A DNA stretch of 64,000 bases from G963665085 sp963665085 (GTDB taxonomy: Bacteria > Bacteroidota > Bacteroidia > Bacteroidales > JAAAOM01), in contig CAXXXS010000001.1 in assembly GCA_963665085.2 (NCBI GenBank), positions 62,001 through 126,000 of the forward strand, written 5' to 3'. A model generated the notes under the pieces. That model was not told where the DNA came from. It saw only the letters and a list, made by a program, of their open reading frames with translations, and did no database searches. Both the position numbers and the translations under genes were made by a program. Positions 50,141-59,856 of the stretch are shown here, piece after piece; position 1 is the first letter of the stretch, and every line of letters begins with the position of its first letter.

Positions 50141-52771
50141 TTACTTTTTCAATGCTTTAATCTGTTCTTCTATCACAGCAATCTTTGCCTCAGCATCTGC
50201 CTTTTTCTTTTTCTCGATTGCTACAACCTGTTCAGGCGCATTATTCACAAAACGCTCGTTGGATAATTTCTTTTCTACAGCAGTTAAAAATCCTCTATTG
50301 TAAACCAATTCCTTTTCCAGTTTTTCCAGTTCTTCTTCTACATTAATCAAATCACCAACCGGAACATAAAATTCATTTGCCTTTACACGGAAAGAAGCTG
50401 CATTCTCAGGACCTTCATCAACAATTGTCATCTCACTGATATTAGCCAACTTAATTAACACATTCTTGAAAGGTAAATCTGTATCTTCAGAAAGTTTTAC
50501 AGAAAGATCCAATGGTTCTTTGGGGGCAATATTTTTCTCTGTACGTACATTACGCACATTTGTGATTACTTCTTTGATATCTTCAAAAGCTGAAATTTTG
50601 TTATCATCAACGTTTGTTATAGCAGGCATCTTCTCTGTAGAGATAGATTGACCATCTTTTCTTTCTTCAATTAAATGCCATATCTCTTCAGTGATAAATG
50701 GCATAAAAGGGTGAAGCAATTTCAACAACTTATCAAAAAAGTTGATGGTCTCATTTAAAGTTGCAGGCGAAATAGTTCCCTGGTATGGAGGCTTCACTGC
50801 TTCAAGATACCAGGATGAAAAATCATCCCAAAACAAACGGTACAACACCATTAATGCCTCAGATATTTTATAATTTGAATAATGTGACTCTAATTCTTCA
50901 ACTGCCTTGTTTAATTTTTCATTAAACCACTGAATAGCTTCTTTTGCTGCCTCTGTCTGTTCTGTTGAATCATTAACTTCCCATGACTTAACAAGACGGA
51001 ATGCATTCCAGATTTTATTTCCGAAGTTTCTACCTTGTTCGGTTAATCCCTCGTCAAATAATAAATCGTTACCCGCAGGAGAACATAATAACATCCCTAC
51101 ACGAACGCCATCGGCAGAATATTTTTTCATCAACTCAATCGGATCCGGTGAGTTACCTAGGGATTTAGACATTTTTTTTCGTTGTTTATCCCGTACAATT
51201 CCGGTTAGATAAACATTCTTAAATGGTTTCTCCCCTCTGTATTCATATCCTGAGATAATCATTCTTGCTACCCAGAAAAAAAGGATTTCAGGTGCAGTCA
51301 CCAAATCATTGGTTGGATAATAATATGCAATTTCTTTATTGTTCGGATCTTTTAAACCATTAAAAACAGAAATAGGCCATAACCAAGAAGAAAACCAAGT
51401 ATCTAATACATCCTCATCTTGTTTTAATGAATCTAATGAAAGTGAATTATCTCCTGTTTTTTCTTTTGCCAGTTCTAATGCTTCTTCAACATTTTTTGCC
51501 ACAACAAAATCGTTGGTATTATTAATATAAAAAACCGGAATACGGTGTCCCCACCATAGCTGACGCGAAATACACCAGTCTTTCACATTCTCCATCCAAT
51601 GTCTGTAGGTATTTTTAAACTTAACAGGATGAAGTTGAATATCATCATTAACAACAGCTTCCAATGCCGGCTGAGCTAATTCTTTCATTTTCACAAACCA
51701 CTGCATAGATAATTTAGGTTCAATTACTGCATCAGTTCGTTCAGAGAAACCAACTTTGTTTGTATAATCTTCAGTCTTTACTAAATAACCTTCTTCTTCC
51801 AGTTTCTTTGCAATATCTTTACGTACAGCAAACCTGTCTTCTCCAATATAAATCTGAGCTTTCTCGCTCAATGTACCATCATCATTTAAAATATCAATGG
51901 ATTCCAGGTTATGCTTGATTCCAATTTCATAGTCATTAATATCGTGGGCCGGAGTAATTTTTAGACATCCTGTACCGAATTCCATATCAACATACTCATC
52001 CTGAATAATAGGAATTAACCTGTTTATAAGAGGCACGAATACTTTCTTACCTTTAAGGTGCGTATAACGTTCATCGTTTGGATTCACACAAACTGCAGTA
52101 TCACCTAAAATTGTTTCAGGTCGAGTTGTGGCAATCGTAACAGAACCATCTTCCCCATCAATTTTATAATTGATGTGATATAATTTTGACTGAACTTCTT
52201 TGTAGATTACCTCTTCATCAGAAACGGCTGTTTTTGCCTGGGGATCCCAGTTCACCATCCGCACTCCACGATAAATCTTATCTTTTTTAAACAGATCGAT
52301 AAAAACATCAATAACACTTTCTGAATATTCTTCGTCCATAGTAAAAGCTGTTCGTTCCCAATCGCATGAAGCACCAAGCTTTTTAAGTTGCTCAAGAATA
52401 ATTCCCCCGTGTTTCTCTTTCCATACCCAGGCATGTTCAAGGAACTCATCGCGGGAAAGTTTATTTTTATCAATACCTTCATCACGAAGTTTTGCAACCA
52501 CTTTCGCTTCTGTTGCAATAGATGCATGGTCAGTCCCCGGAACCCAACATGCATTTTTTCCAAGCATACGCGCACGTCTAATTAATACGTCCTGTAATGT
52601 ATTGTTTAACATATGTCCCATATGCAATACACCTGTTACGTTTGGAGGAGGAATCACGATTGTATAAGGTTCCCTGTCGTCAGGCTCTGAATGAAATATG
52701 TTTTTATCTAACCAGTACTTGTACCATTTGTCCTCTGTTAAAGAAGGATCGTATTTGCTTGGGATATTCAT
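50141..52771 (-). CDS. valS: Valyl-tRNA synthetase
   Basis: 876 residues. The class I signature HIGH-type motif is IPPPNVTGVLHMGHMLN; the KMSKS loop is QRKKMSKSLGNSPDP. Editing domain (ATTRPETILGDTAVCVNP), the ISRQLWWGHRIPVFY and WFSSWLWP segments, the anticodon-binding helical domain and a C-terminal coiled coil (NVEEELEKLEKELVYNRGFL) are all present. It charges tRNA-Val and clears mis-charged threonine. ATG at 52771. Complete. Confidence 0.97.
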   Translation of the reverse strand: MNIPSKYDPSLTEDKWYKYWLDKNIFHSEPDDREPYTIVIPPPNVTGVLHMGHMLNNTLQDVLIRRARMLGKNACWVPGTDHASIATEAKVVAKLRDEGIDKNKLSRDEFLEHAWVWKEKHGGIILEQLKKLGASCDWERTAFTMDEEYSESVIDVFIDLFKKDKIYRGVRMVNWDPQAKTAVSDEEVIYKEVQSKLYHINYKIDGEDGSVTIATTRPETILGDTAVCVNPNDERYTHLKGKKVFVPLINRLIPIIQDEYVDMEFGTGCLKITPAHDINDYEIGIKHNLESIDILNDDGTLSEKAQIYIGEDRFAVRKDIAKKLEEEGYLVKTEDYTNKVGFSERTDAVIEPKLSMQWFVKMKELAQPALEAVVNDDIQLHPVKFKNTYRHWMENVKDWCISRQLWWGHRIPVFYINNTNDFVVAKNVEEALELAKEKTGDNSLSLDSLKQDEDVLDTWFSSWLWPISVFNGLKDPNNKEIAYYYPTNDLVTAPEILFFWVARMIISGYEYRGEKPFKNVYLTGIVRDKQRKKMSKSLGNSPDPIELMKKYSADGVRVGMLLCSPAGNDLLFDEGLTEQGRNFGNKIWNAFRLVKSWEVNDSTEQTEAAKEAIQWFNEKLNKAVEELESHYSNYKISEALMVLYRLFWDDFSSWYLEAVKPPYQGTISPATLNETINFFDKLLKLLHPFMPFITEEIWHLIEERKDGQSISTEKMPAITNVDDNKISAFEDIKEVITNVRNVRTEKNIAPKEPLDLSVKLSEDTDLPFKNVLIKLANISEMTIVDEGPENAASFRVKANEFYVPVGDLINVEEELEKLEKELVYNRGFLTAVEKKLSNERFVNNAPEQVVAIEKKKKADAEAKIAVIEEQIKALKK

Positions 52772-52860
52772 TTATCTCTGTTTTTAAAAAAGTTGGCGCA
52801 AAAATAGAAATTATCTAAAACTTAGAGAAAGAATATTGGGTTTACGAATGAAATATTAAA

Positions 52861-54267
52861 CTATCCTCTATTATCCATTCGTGAAATAATGACATATGCA
52901 ACAAACGAACAAAAAATCCCAAAGATATTTGCATCCAGTTCGAGCGGTAATGAAATACCCCAAATTATCAGGATTAAAGTTATAATACCTCCGGTTAACA
53001 TTGATACCAATGCTGCGCGCGCATTAGGCCTTTTGGTAAATAAAGCTGCCAGAACAGGAATTATCATCCCTGATACCATGAAAGAATAGGAATGTAACAT
53101 TAATTCCAATACACTTGTCATTGTTAAGGCTATTAACAATGCTGCTATACCTATAAGAAGTGTTAAAAGCTGTGAAAACCGCAAACTATTTTTTGACTCA
53201 TGTTTTTTTAGGACATCAGTAAGGATATTTCCGGAGGCAGCCATTAAACAACTATCTGCTGTAGACATTATTGCAGAGAAATAAGCAGACAGGACAATTC
53301 CCAGAAATCCGACCGGAAGGACGGTTCGTAATAAAACCGGCAATCCCATTTCAGCATCTAGATTGGTTGCTGTATAGCCAGGAAGTAAACCATTTTCAAG
53401 TGCAACGCGGGCAAACATCCCCAAAATCACACCCATAAAAGCCATTAACGGGTATTCAAACAAACCGGCAATAAACCATCCTCGTTGGGCTGTTTTTGTA
53501 TCTTTTGATGCATATATTCTTTGGTATAAAGTCATCCCAATAAACCAAATAGGAATTATTGTAAACATCCAGTTAACTATTTGCTGCCAACTTACTGCAC
53601 TTAAGGTAAGAAACTCTGGTTCCAATGTTTCTTTTATAATTTTCACGCCACCAATTTCATGGTAAGCAAAAGGAATTCCAATAAGAATAAGGCCAACCAT
53701 TAAGATTATCCATTGGATGGTGTCTGTATAGATAACAGCTTTTAAACCGCCCAACACGGTATATCCAACAGCTATTACTCCCATTACTATCAGTGCATTG
53801 TTCAATGTAAGTCCCTCAAAAGTTGAAGAAGCTAGTTTTGCGCCAGCTAAAATCTGAGAACTGGTAAATCCAAGGTATCCAATTGCTGAGATAACACCAG
53901 CTATAAGTGCTACTCGTTTATTATAAGAATATTCGAGAAATTGTGGAAACGATAGAAACCCCTTTTTTCTTGCTAAATCCGATACTTTTGGAATAAGGAA
54001 AACGCCGCTTAGCCAGGCACCAACCAATCCGGTAAAAAGAAGCCAGCTTCCTGACAGCCCCATTGTAAAACCAAGACCTCCTAATCCGATTGAGAATCCA
54101 CCGCCTACATCAGTTGCCACAACAGATAAACCTATATGTAAACTACTCAATCCTCTACCTCCAACATAATAATCATCGGTGCTCTTATTTTTACGCATAA
54201 AATAAAATCCCACACCGAGCATTGCTCCCAGGTAAATAATAAAAATTAATAAATCAATAATATGCAT
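52861..54267 (-). CDS. Sodium:solute symporter (SSS family) linked to the abl operon
   Basis: 468 residues with about thirteen helices; the frame begins MHIIDLLIFIIYLGAMLGVG and contains DDYYVGGRGLSSLHIGLSVV, GGLKAVIYTDTIQWIILMVG and FLGIVLSAYFSAIMSTADSC LMAASGNIL, the SSS family signatures with sodium-site serines. Substrate unknown, but it begins three bases after the marC stop and is the last gene of the ablA-ablB-marC-symporter set, so uptake of a compatible solute or of a lysine derivative is a reasonable inference. ATG at 54267. Confidence 0.88.
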   Translation of the reverse strand: MHIIDLLIFIIYLGAMLGVGFYFMRKNKSTDDYYVGGRGLSSLHIGLSVVATDVGGGFSIGLGGLGFTMGLSGSWLLFTGLVGAWLSGVFLIPKVSDLARKKGFLSFPQFLEYSYNKRVALIAGVISAIGYLGFTSSQILAGAKLASSTFEGLTLNNALIVMGVIAVGYTVLGGLKAVIYTDTIQWIILMVGLILIGIPFAYHEIGGVKIIKETLEPEFLTLSAVSWQQIVNWMFTIIPIWFIGMTLYQRIYASKDTKTAQRGWFIAGLFEYPLMAFMGVILGMFARVALENGLLPGYTATNLDAEMGLPVLLRTVLPVGFLGIVLSAYFSAIMSTADSCLMAASGNILTDVLKKHESKNSLRFSQLLTLLIGIAALLIALTMTSVLELMLHSYSFMVSGMIIPVLAALFTKRPNARAALVSMLTGGIITLILIIWGISLPLELDANIFGIFCSFVAYVIISRMDNRG

Positions 54268-54270
54268 TCG

Positions 54271-54882
54271 CTAAAGTTTGTTTATCCAGAAGGTAATACC
54301 ACTCATTATTAACTCTATTGATATTGTCCCAATGAGCAAGGCAATAACCCGACCGGCAATATCGATATATTGTTCTATGAGTTCTTCTTTTTTTGTTTGT
54401 ATTTTATCGTGTATTTTTTTTAATAAAAGTATAATTGACACACAAAGTAAAATGGCAACGGCTATGGAAAATAATGCAGATAGTTTATTCAATTTTTCCC
54501 CAATAATTACGCTATAACTAATAGTTCCCGGGCCAATAAAAATAGGCATTGCAATGGCTCCTGTAACATGTTTTGATTCTCCTCTTAATGTTTCGATAGA
54601 TGCACTTCCTTTAAAAACAAAGTGAATTCCCGTTAATAGAAACACAATACCACCAAAAATCTGGAATGATGCAAAGCTGGCATTAAATACATTCTTAAAA
54701 ATTGCATCCCCAAGAATGGCAAATGCAGTAAACACAATATAACTGATGATTCCAGCCCGGTACAATATTTTAGTGAATTGTTTAAAAGTTCGTTTTTTTA
54801 CAATATCAATAACATAGACAATTATTAAAAATGGATTTAATAAAACCAAAAGCATTGTTATCGAACGGATGACATCTTCCAT
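54271..54882 (-). CDS. MarC-family integral membrane protein
   Basis: 203 residues and six helices: SITMLLVLLNPFLIIVYVID with the conserved LNP, AFAILGDAIFKNVFNASFAS, FQIFGGIVFLLTGIHFVFKG, GAIAMPIFIGPGTISYSVI (MP-IGPG signature) and ALLIGTISIELIMSGI. MarC proteins were once linked to multiple antibiotic resistance but their function is unproven; export or leakage control of small metabolites is often proposed. It is packed between ablB (three bases) and the symporter (three bases), which suggests a role in handling of acetyl-beta-lysine or lysine here. Confidence 0.88.
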   Translation of the reverse strand: MEDVIRSITMLLVLLNPFLIIVYVIDIVKKRTFKQFTKILYRAGIISYIVFTAFAILGDAIFKNVFNASFASFQIFGGIVFLLTGIHFVFKGSASIETLRGESKHVTGAIAMPIFIGPGTISYSVIIGEKLNKLSALFSIAVAILLCVSIILLLKKIHDKIQTKKEELIEQYIDIAGRVIALLIGTISIELIMSGITFWINKL

Positions 54883-54885
54883 AAT

Positions 54886-55722
54886 CTAAATGTGTTTATA
54901 ATAAACATTCATACTTTCAATGCTTCCCGAAATATTTGTGTTCTTTACTAAGGTTCCCGCATATTTATAATTGAGTTTTAAAAAAGTTTTATTCATTGCT
55001 AAAGATTTTAATCGTGCAATGGTATAAAGTGTTGTTATTTTTTGTTTTTCCATCTCTTTCTCCATTCTAGCAAGAAGAACAGAAGCTAAACCTTTACCTC
55101 TTATTTCCGGGAGAGTTGCAAAATCAGTCATTTCGGCATTTGCCCCCTCTTTATCCATCTCTGCTGATGACAAAGCAATTAGATTTCCCTTTTCTTCTAC
55201 ACCAAAATACATCACGTTATTTTTCATTGTTTTATGAATGTACCCGGTATTAAAAATTGGGAAAGGATATGATTTAAATACTTTTTTATAAACATTTGTT
55301 ATATCCTCAACATTTTCCTTTGTAAGTAATTTAGATGTAAAATCCTCTTTTGATGCTTTTTTTAACGAAGACTTTTTAATAGTCTGAAACTCTTTTGACA
55401 GTAGGTCTAATTGTTCTTTCTCAAGATTCAACAACCTGTCTGAGCTCAAGAATTTTGACATAAAAAAAACATCTTCACTTCCCGAATAAAAATCAGGAAT
55501 TTGAGCTTCTACGATATATCCATTTGCAATAAAAACCGGAGCTGCCCAGGACTGAACTTTACAAAATATTTTTGTGTATGAATAGGTTCTGGCTAGGTTC
55601 TCAATATAACCTATTATCCCAGGGAAATCAGTTTTTTTTAGTTTGATAAGATATACTCGGTCATTTAATTTCCCATGCTGAATGATAGAACCTTTTCCAT
55701 ACTTCTCAATTGTATCATGCAT
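54886..55722 (-). CDS. ablB: Beta-lysine N6-acetyltransferase
   Basis: 278 residues from ATG 55722. The N-terminal half (MHDTIEKYGKGSIIQHGKLN DRVYLIKL and FCKVQSWAAPVFIANGYIVE AQIPDFYSG) is specific for AblB; the C-terminal half is a GNAT domain with the acetyl-CoA loop in ATLPEIRGKGLASVLLARME. It acetylates the epsilon amino group of beta-lysine to give the osmolyte N-epsilon-acetyl-beta-lysine. The frame can begin nine codons earlier at 55749, but 55722 gives a shorter, normal overlap (8 bases) with ablA. Confidence 0.9.
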   Translation of the reverse strand: MHDTIEKYGKGSIIQHGKLNDRVYLIKLKKTDFPGIIGYIENLARTYSYTKIFCKVQSWAAPVFIANGYIVEAQIPDFYSGSEDVFFMSKFLSSDRLLNLEKEQLDLLSKEFQTIKKSSLKKASKEDFTSKLLTKENVEDITNVYKKVFKSYPFPIFNTGYIHKTMKNNVMYFGVEEKGNLIALSSAEMDKEGANAEMTDFATLPEIRGKGLASVLLARMEKEMEKQKITTLYTIARLKSLAMNKTFLKLNYKYAGTLVKNTNISGSIESMNVYYKHI

Positions 55723-57028
55723 TATCTTCTCTCCTCTGAATCCTTTCATTATCCTCTGGTATTAGTGATATTGTATCACTTGTATCAGACAATAGTTTCT
55801 CAATCCCAATAGCTTCTGATTCGTCCATCTCATTTAGTTTTATCTCTAAATTACAATTATCACAATCTCTGTCGCAAAGTTTTGGCTCGTAGCTATCAGG
55901 TTCTTTATAGGTAGTAATAACACCTTCGTAATTCCTCAACACAACTTTATTGGTTGACCATGAAATTATATAATTAGGCATCACCGGGATTTTTCCGCCT
56001 CCCCCTGGAGCATCGATAACATAAGTTGGCCTGGCAAATCCACTCGTATGGCCAATAAGGCTTTCCATAATCTCAATTCCTTTTCCTATTGGTGTTCTAA
56101 AATGAGAAAGTCCTTCTGAAAGATCGCACTGGTATAAGTAGTAGGGACGAACCCTGTTTTGAACTAGTTTGTGTAGCAATAATTTCATAATCCTGGGACA
56201 ATCATTAACATCCGCAAGCAGCACAGATTGATTTCCCAATGGAAATCCCCCATCTGCCAGTTTAGCTAAAGCCTCTTTAGATGAGCTGGTTATTTCATTC
56301 GGATGATTAAAATGTGTATTAATCCAAAGCGGCTGATATCTCTTTAAAATAGAAATTAGCCTATCCGTAATTCTGTAAGGTAGAACAACAGGCATTCTTG
56401 TTCCTATACGAATAATTTCCACATGAGGTATGCTACAAATCTCACTTAAAAGCCAATCTATTTTATCATCAGGAAGCATAAAAGGATCGCCTCCTGACAA
56501 CAGGACATCTCTCACCTGTGGCGTTTTTTTTATATAATCTATCCCTTGTTTTAACTGATCTTTTGATGGGACAAAATCAACATCACCGACTTTTCTTTTA
56601 CGCGTGCAATGCCTGCAATACATAGAACAAATATTACTAACATGAAACAAAACACGATCTGGATACCGATGTGTTATACCTTCTACAGGACTATCTTTAT
56701 CTTCAGACAATGGGTCTGCCAATTCTGATTTCAAGGTAGTTAATTCCTCAACTCCCCCAAAAGCCTGTTTAAAAACCGGATCATGCAGATAATTATCTCT
56801 ATCAATTAAAGACAAATAATATGGAGTTATAGAAAGCGGAAATTTTTCAAATGTTTTTTTAAGTTCTTCTCTCTTTTTCTCTGAGAATTTTATCCCTGTC
56901 AGGTATTCAAATTTATCAAGAGATTTTATCGAATGTTTTATTTGCCATTTCCAATCTCTCCAATTCGACAACTTTGGTTGTTCCTCAATCCTTCCTGCAA
57001 TTTCTCTTTGCACATTGGTATAAATCAT
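55715..57028 (-). CDS. ablA: Lysine 2,3-aminomutase
   Basis: 437-residue radical-SAM, PLP-dependent enzyme that converts L-alpha-lysine to L-beta-lysine. The [4Fe-4S]/SAM motif is NICSMYCRHCTRKRKVGD (CxxxCxxC), SAM contacts lie in LLSGGDPFMLPDDKI, and the PLP lysine in IDAPGGGGKIPVMPNYI. The C-terminal CDRDCDNCNLEI gives the zinc-type cysteines. In combination with the following ablB this makes the compatible solute N-epsilon-acetyl-beta-lysine; a role in lysine degradation is the alternative, but no other lysine-fermentation genes are present. ATG 57028 with own -7 box. Confidence 0.95.
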   Translation of the reverse strand: MIYTNVQREIAGRIEEQPKLSNWRDWKWQIKHSIKSLDKFEYLTGIKFSEKKREELKKTFEKFPLSITPYYLSLIDRDNYLHDPVFKQAFGGVEELTTLKSELADPLSEDKDSPVEGITHRYPDRVLFHVSNICSMYCRHCTRKRKVGDVDFVPSKDQLKQGIDYIKKTPQVRDVLLSGGDPFMLPDDKIDWLLSEICSIPHVEIIRIGTRMPVVLPYRITDRLISILKRYQPLWINTHFNHPNEITSSSKEALAKLADGGFPLGNQSVLLADVNDCPRIMKLLLHKLVQNRVRPYYLYQCDLSEGLSHFRTPIGKGIEIMESLIGHTSGFARPTYVIDAPGGGGKIPVMPNYIISWSTNKVVLRNYEGVITTYKEPDSYEPKLCDRDCDNCNLEIKLNEMDESEAIGIEKLLSDTSDTISLIPEDNERIQRREDNA

Positions 57029-57055
57029 ATTTTTTTAATATTGTTTCTATACGAA

Positions 57056-57063
57056 CAAAATTA
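57056..57063 (-). promoter_or_regulatory. Candidate promoter of the abl operon
   Basis: The minus strand reads TAATTTTG (TAnnTTTG), 28 bases before the ablA ATG; 19 bases upstream stands TTTT, three of four bases of the -33 box. It lies in the 99-base gap between the MarR gene and ablA. Confidence 0.5.
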
Positions 57064-57127
57064 CAAAAAGATTGTTACATATAAAAAACAACATATCCAC
57101 TCAATTACCCTCTCGGAATAAAATGAG

Positions 57128-57631
57128 CTAATCGATCATCTCCGAACCGTTCTCTTCGTTTTCTAAATCACTATCCAGGGTAATCATTGGGGAAGCTTCC
57201 AAGCTCTCGATATCCAGCAATTTAATAAGTGTCTCCAAACTATCTTCAACCTTATTAAGCTTTTCGTCGTCAAGTTTTTTAAGCTTTTCAGACAATCTAT
57301 CATGTAATAATGGAGGAATTGTACTTAGTAGTTGATCCCCAAGTGAAGTTAAGGCTATGTTTACAACACGTTTATCTCCCAATTTTGGCAATCGGGCCAA
57401 AAATCCTTTTTTTTCCAGCCTGTTAATAATACCACTTACAGTACTAGAATTTAAATTCAAAAATTTACGTATCTCACCTTGTGTTGACTGATAATTTACA
57501 GATTGCTGTAAAAAGCCTAAACACAGCACTTGTGGGATACTCACCCCATATTCTTTTTGTATCTTCTTTGATTCAATATCAACAGAGCGGACTATCTTTC
57601 TTATTTGTATTAAAATATCTGTTGTATCCAT
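57128..57631 (-). CDS. MarR-family transcriptional regulator
   Basis: 167 residues. The winged helix is at about residues 30-100: PQVLCLGFLQQSVNYQSTQG EIRKFLNLNSSTVSGIINRL EKKGFLARLPKLGDKRVVNI ALTSLGDQLL, with the DKR wing signature. MarR dimers normally repress neighbouring or divergent genes and are released by a ligand or by oxidation. It precedes the abl operon on the same strand by 99 bases and may control it; that is inference. The acidic tail (DSDLENEENGSEMID) is unusual. ATG at 57631. Confidence 0.9.
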   Translation of the reverse strand: MDTTDILIQIRKIVRSVDIESKKIQKEYGVSIPQVLCLGFLQQSVNYQSTQGEIRKFLNLNSSTVSGIINRLEKKGFLARLPKLGDKRVVNIALTSLGDQLLSTIPPLLHDRLSEKLKKLDDEKLNKVEDSLETLIKLLDIESLEASPMITLDSDLENEENGSEMID

Positions 57632-57794
57632 TCATTCCTATTTCACACAAAAATAAAAATGTTTTTATAGAACGCAATTATCTAACTACCATAGTATTTT
57701 ACAATTAAACAAATCACTACCCTTTGATAAATCCCATAAACACTATATAACAAAAAAAATATCTTCATTTTTTAAGTTTTTAAAATGAATCAGC

Positions 57795-57802
57795 TACTTT
57801 TG
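57795..57802 (+). promoter_or_regulatory. Candidate -7 box of the DUF1573 gene
   Basis: TACTTTTG (TAnnTTTG), 26 bases before ATG 57829. Confidence 0.5.
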
Positions 57803-57828
57803 TATAATTAAAAAAATTGACATTTATC

Positions 57829-58269
57829 ATGAAAAGCTTTTTGATATTATTTTCGAGTGTCCTTATTTTCTCTTTAACTGGCTGTTCGCAATCAGGAACT
57901 AAAGAAGAAAAAACAGAAAGCGATAAGGTTTCTGAAATAACTTTTACAGAAACAGAGCACGATTATGGGACGATAGAATATAATGGAAATGGAGAATACG
58001 AATTTGTTTTTGAAAACACAGGCGATAGTCCTCTTGTTTTAAAAAACGTAAAAACCTCTTGTGGCTGCACAGCATCTGAGTGGTCAAAAGAACCCATTAA
58101 CGAAGGTGATACAGGAAAAATAAAAGTAAGCTACAGAACTACAATTCCCGGAAGTTTCAGCAAAAGCATTACTGTATTTTCAAATGCCAGCAATCCTATG
58201 GTTACTCTTAGGATTAAAGGTAATGTTGAAAAAGCAGAAGAAGAAGCGGCCGCGGCAGAAAATAGTTAA
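57829..58269 (+). CDS. DUF1573 lipoprotein
   Basis: 146 residues. The signal peptide MKSFLILFSSVLIFSLTGC ends in a lipobox (LTGC), so the protein is lipid-anchored. The mature part is one immunoglobulin-like DUF1573 domain: FTETEHDYGTIEYNGNGEYE FVFENTGDSPLVLKNVKTSC GCTASEW ... GKIKVSYRTTIPGSFSKSIT. The CGC motif is typical. Very common in Bacteroidota, function not established; an envelope role is probable. The frame opens at a TTG at 57817, but ATG 57829 starts the signal peptide. Confidence 0.9.
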   Translation: MKSFLILFSSVLIFSLTGCSQSGTKEEKTESDKVSEITFTETEHDYGTIEYNGNGEYEFVFENTGDSPLVLKNVKTSCGCTASEWSKEPINEGDTGKIKVSYRTTIPGSFSKSITVFSNASNPMVTLRIKGNVEKAEEEAAAAENS

Positions 58270-58296
58270 TCTCTGGCTTACATAACGATATTTATG

Positions 58297-58322
58297 ATGC
58301 CTCTTTTAGAGGCATTTTTTTT
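58297..58322 (+). terminator. Terminator of the DUF1573 gene
   Basis: ATGCCTC (58297-58303) and GAGGCAT (58309-58315), loop TTTTA, then eight T. Confidence 0.9.
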
Positions 58323-58349
58323 ATATAATAATTTAATTCATTTACAACG

Positions 58350-59582
58350 ATGCCGAAAATTTCAGAACGAGGTTTAAAAATGCCCGAATCGCCAATTAGG
58401 AAATTGGTGCCATATGCTGAAGAAGCTGAGAAGAAAGGGCGAAAAGTTTATCGATTAAACATTGGTCAACCAGATATCCCAACATCTGCGGAAGCCATGG
58501 CTGCAATCCGAAATGTAAAAGCAAATGTAATTGAGTACTCCCACAGTGCCGGATTAGAATCCTTAAGAACAAAATTAGTTGAATATTATAGCAGGTTTGA
58601 CATCAATGTAAATTATGATGATATACTTGTTACTACCGGTGGTTCAGAAGCGATAAACATAACATTGCTAACTTGCCTAAACCCTGAAGATGAAATAATT
58701 GTCCCTGAACCTTTTTATGCAAATTATTACGGGTTTGCCACAACATCAAATGCTCATGTTGTACCAATAACAGCAAAAATAGAAAATGGATTTGCACTCC
58801 CTCCAATTCATGAGTTTGAAGAAAAAATCACATCACGAACCAGGGCAATTATTATTTGCAACCCCAATAATCCAACAGGATATTTATACTCACGGAAAGA
58901 ACTGGAACAGCTTCGTGATATTGCGATAAAATACGATTTATTCCTACTCTCTGATGAAGTATACAGAGAATTTGTATACGACAAAGAAAATTTTACCTCA
59001 ATCATGCAAATTGAAGGACTTGAGCAACATGCCATATTGATTGATTCTATGTCGAAAAGATATAGCGCAACCGGACTACGAGTTGGCTCTCTTGTCACAA
59101 AGAACAAACAACTTTATAAAACGGCTTTAAAATTCTGCCAATCACGATTAAGTCCGCCGTATATCGGACAAATTGCCGGAGAAGCTGCTATTGATAGTTC
59201 TGAAGATTACATGAAAGGAGTTTACGACGAATACTTAAAACGCAGGGATTATGTTGTTAAGACTCTTAACAGCATGGAAGGTGTCTACTGTCCAAATCCC
59301 AAAGGTGCATTTTATACAATGGTTCAACTTCCTGTTGACGACACAGATAAATTTGCTGAATGGATGCTTAAAGAGTTTGAATATAATGGCAAGACTGTAA
59401 TGTTTGCCCCCGGCCCGGGTTTTTATTCCGATCCAAGCCTTGGAAAACATGAAGTTCGGATAGCTTTCGTACTTAAGTTGGAAGATCTCAAAGAAGCCAT
59501 GGCTTGTCTTGAGGTTGCTTTAAAACAATATCCTGGAAGGCTATCAACAAAAAATAAATTTCAGGAAGAGTCAGCTAAATGA
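58350..59582 (+). CDS. PLP-dependent aminotransferase (class I/II, aspartate-aminotransferase-like)
   Basis: 410 residues of the fold-type I aminotransferases. LNIGQPDIPTSAEAMAAI at the start, TTGGSEAINITLLTCLNPED, IICNPNNPTGYLYSRKELEQ (Asn and Tyr/PLP ring contacts), LLSDEVYREFVYD and the Schiff-base lysine in LIDSMSKRYSATGLRVGSLV, plus the carboxylate-binding arginine in KHEVRIAFVLK. Cytoplasmic; substrate probably aspartate or a similar amino acid. Its stop overlaps the start of the racemase gene by four bases (ATGA), so the two formed an operon for amino-acid metabolism before the IS insertion. Confidence 0.92.
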   Translation: MPKISERGLKMPESPIRKLVPYAEEAEKKGRKVYRLNIGQPDIPTSAEAMAAIRNVKANVIEYSHSAGLESLRTKLVEYYSRFDINVNYDDILVTTGGSEAINITLLTCLNPEDEIIVPEPFYANYYGFATTSNAHVVPITAKIENGFALPPIHEFEEKITSRTRAIIICNPNNPTGYLYSRKELEQLRDIAIKYDLFLLSDEVYREFVYDKENFTSIMQIEGLEQHAILIDSMSKRYSATGLRVGSLVTKNKQLYKTALKFCQSRLSPPYIGQIAGEAAIDSSEDYMKGVYDEYLKRRDYVVKTLNSMEGVYCPNPKGAFYTMVQLPVDDTDKFAEWMLKEFEYNGKTVMFAPGPGFYSDPSLGKHEVRIAFVLKLEDLKEAMACLEVALKQYPGRLSTKNKFQEESAK

Positions 59583-59826
59583 AAAAGCTAGGATTAATCG
59601 GAGGCGTAGGCCCTGAATCAACCATTAAGTATTATCGGTTAATTATTGAACAATTTCAGAAGGAATCAAATACGGATGAATATCCGGAATTCCTTATTGA
59701 AAGCATCAACATGAAAGAGATGCTTAGTTATGTTTTCAATAATGAACTTGAAAAACTGGTTGATTTTTTGGAGCAGCGGGTAGGCATACTGATTAAAGCT
59801 GGGGCAGACTTTGTTGCCCTGGCTTC

Positions 59827-59856
59827 AAACACACCTCATATTGTAATTGATGAGCT
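59827..59856 (+). repeat. 30-bp target-site duplication, left copy
   Basis: Thirty bases beginning AAACACACCTCATATTGTAA and ending GATGAGCT directly before the IS end; identical to 61459-61488. Confidence 0.95.
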
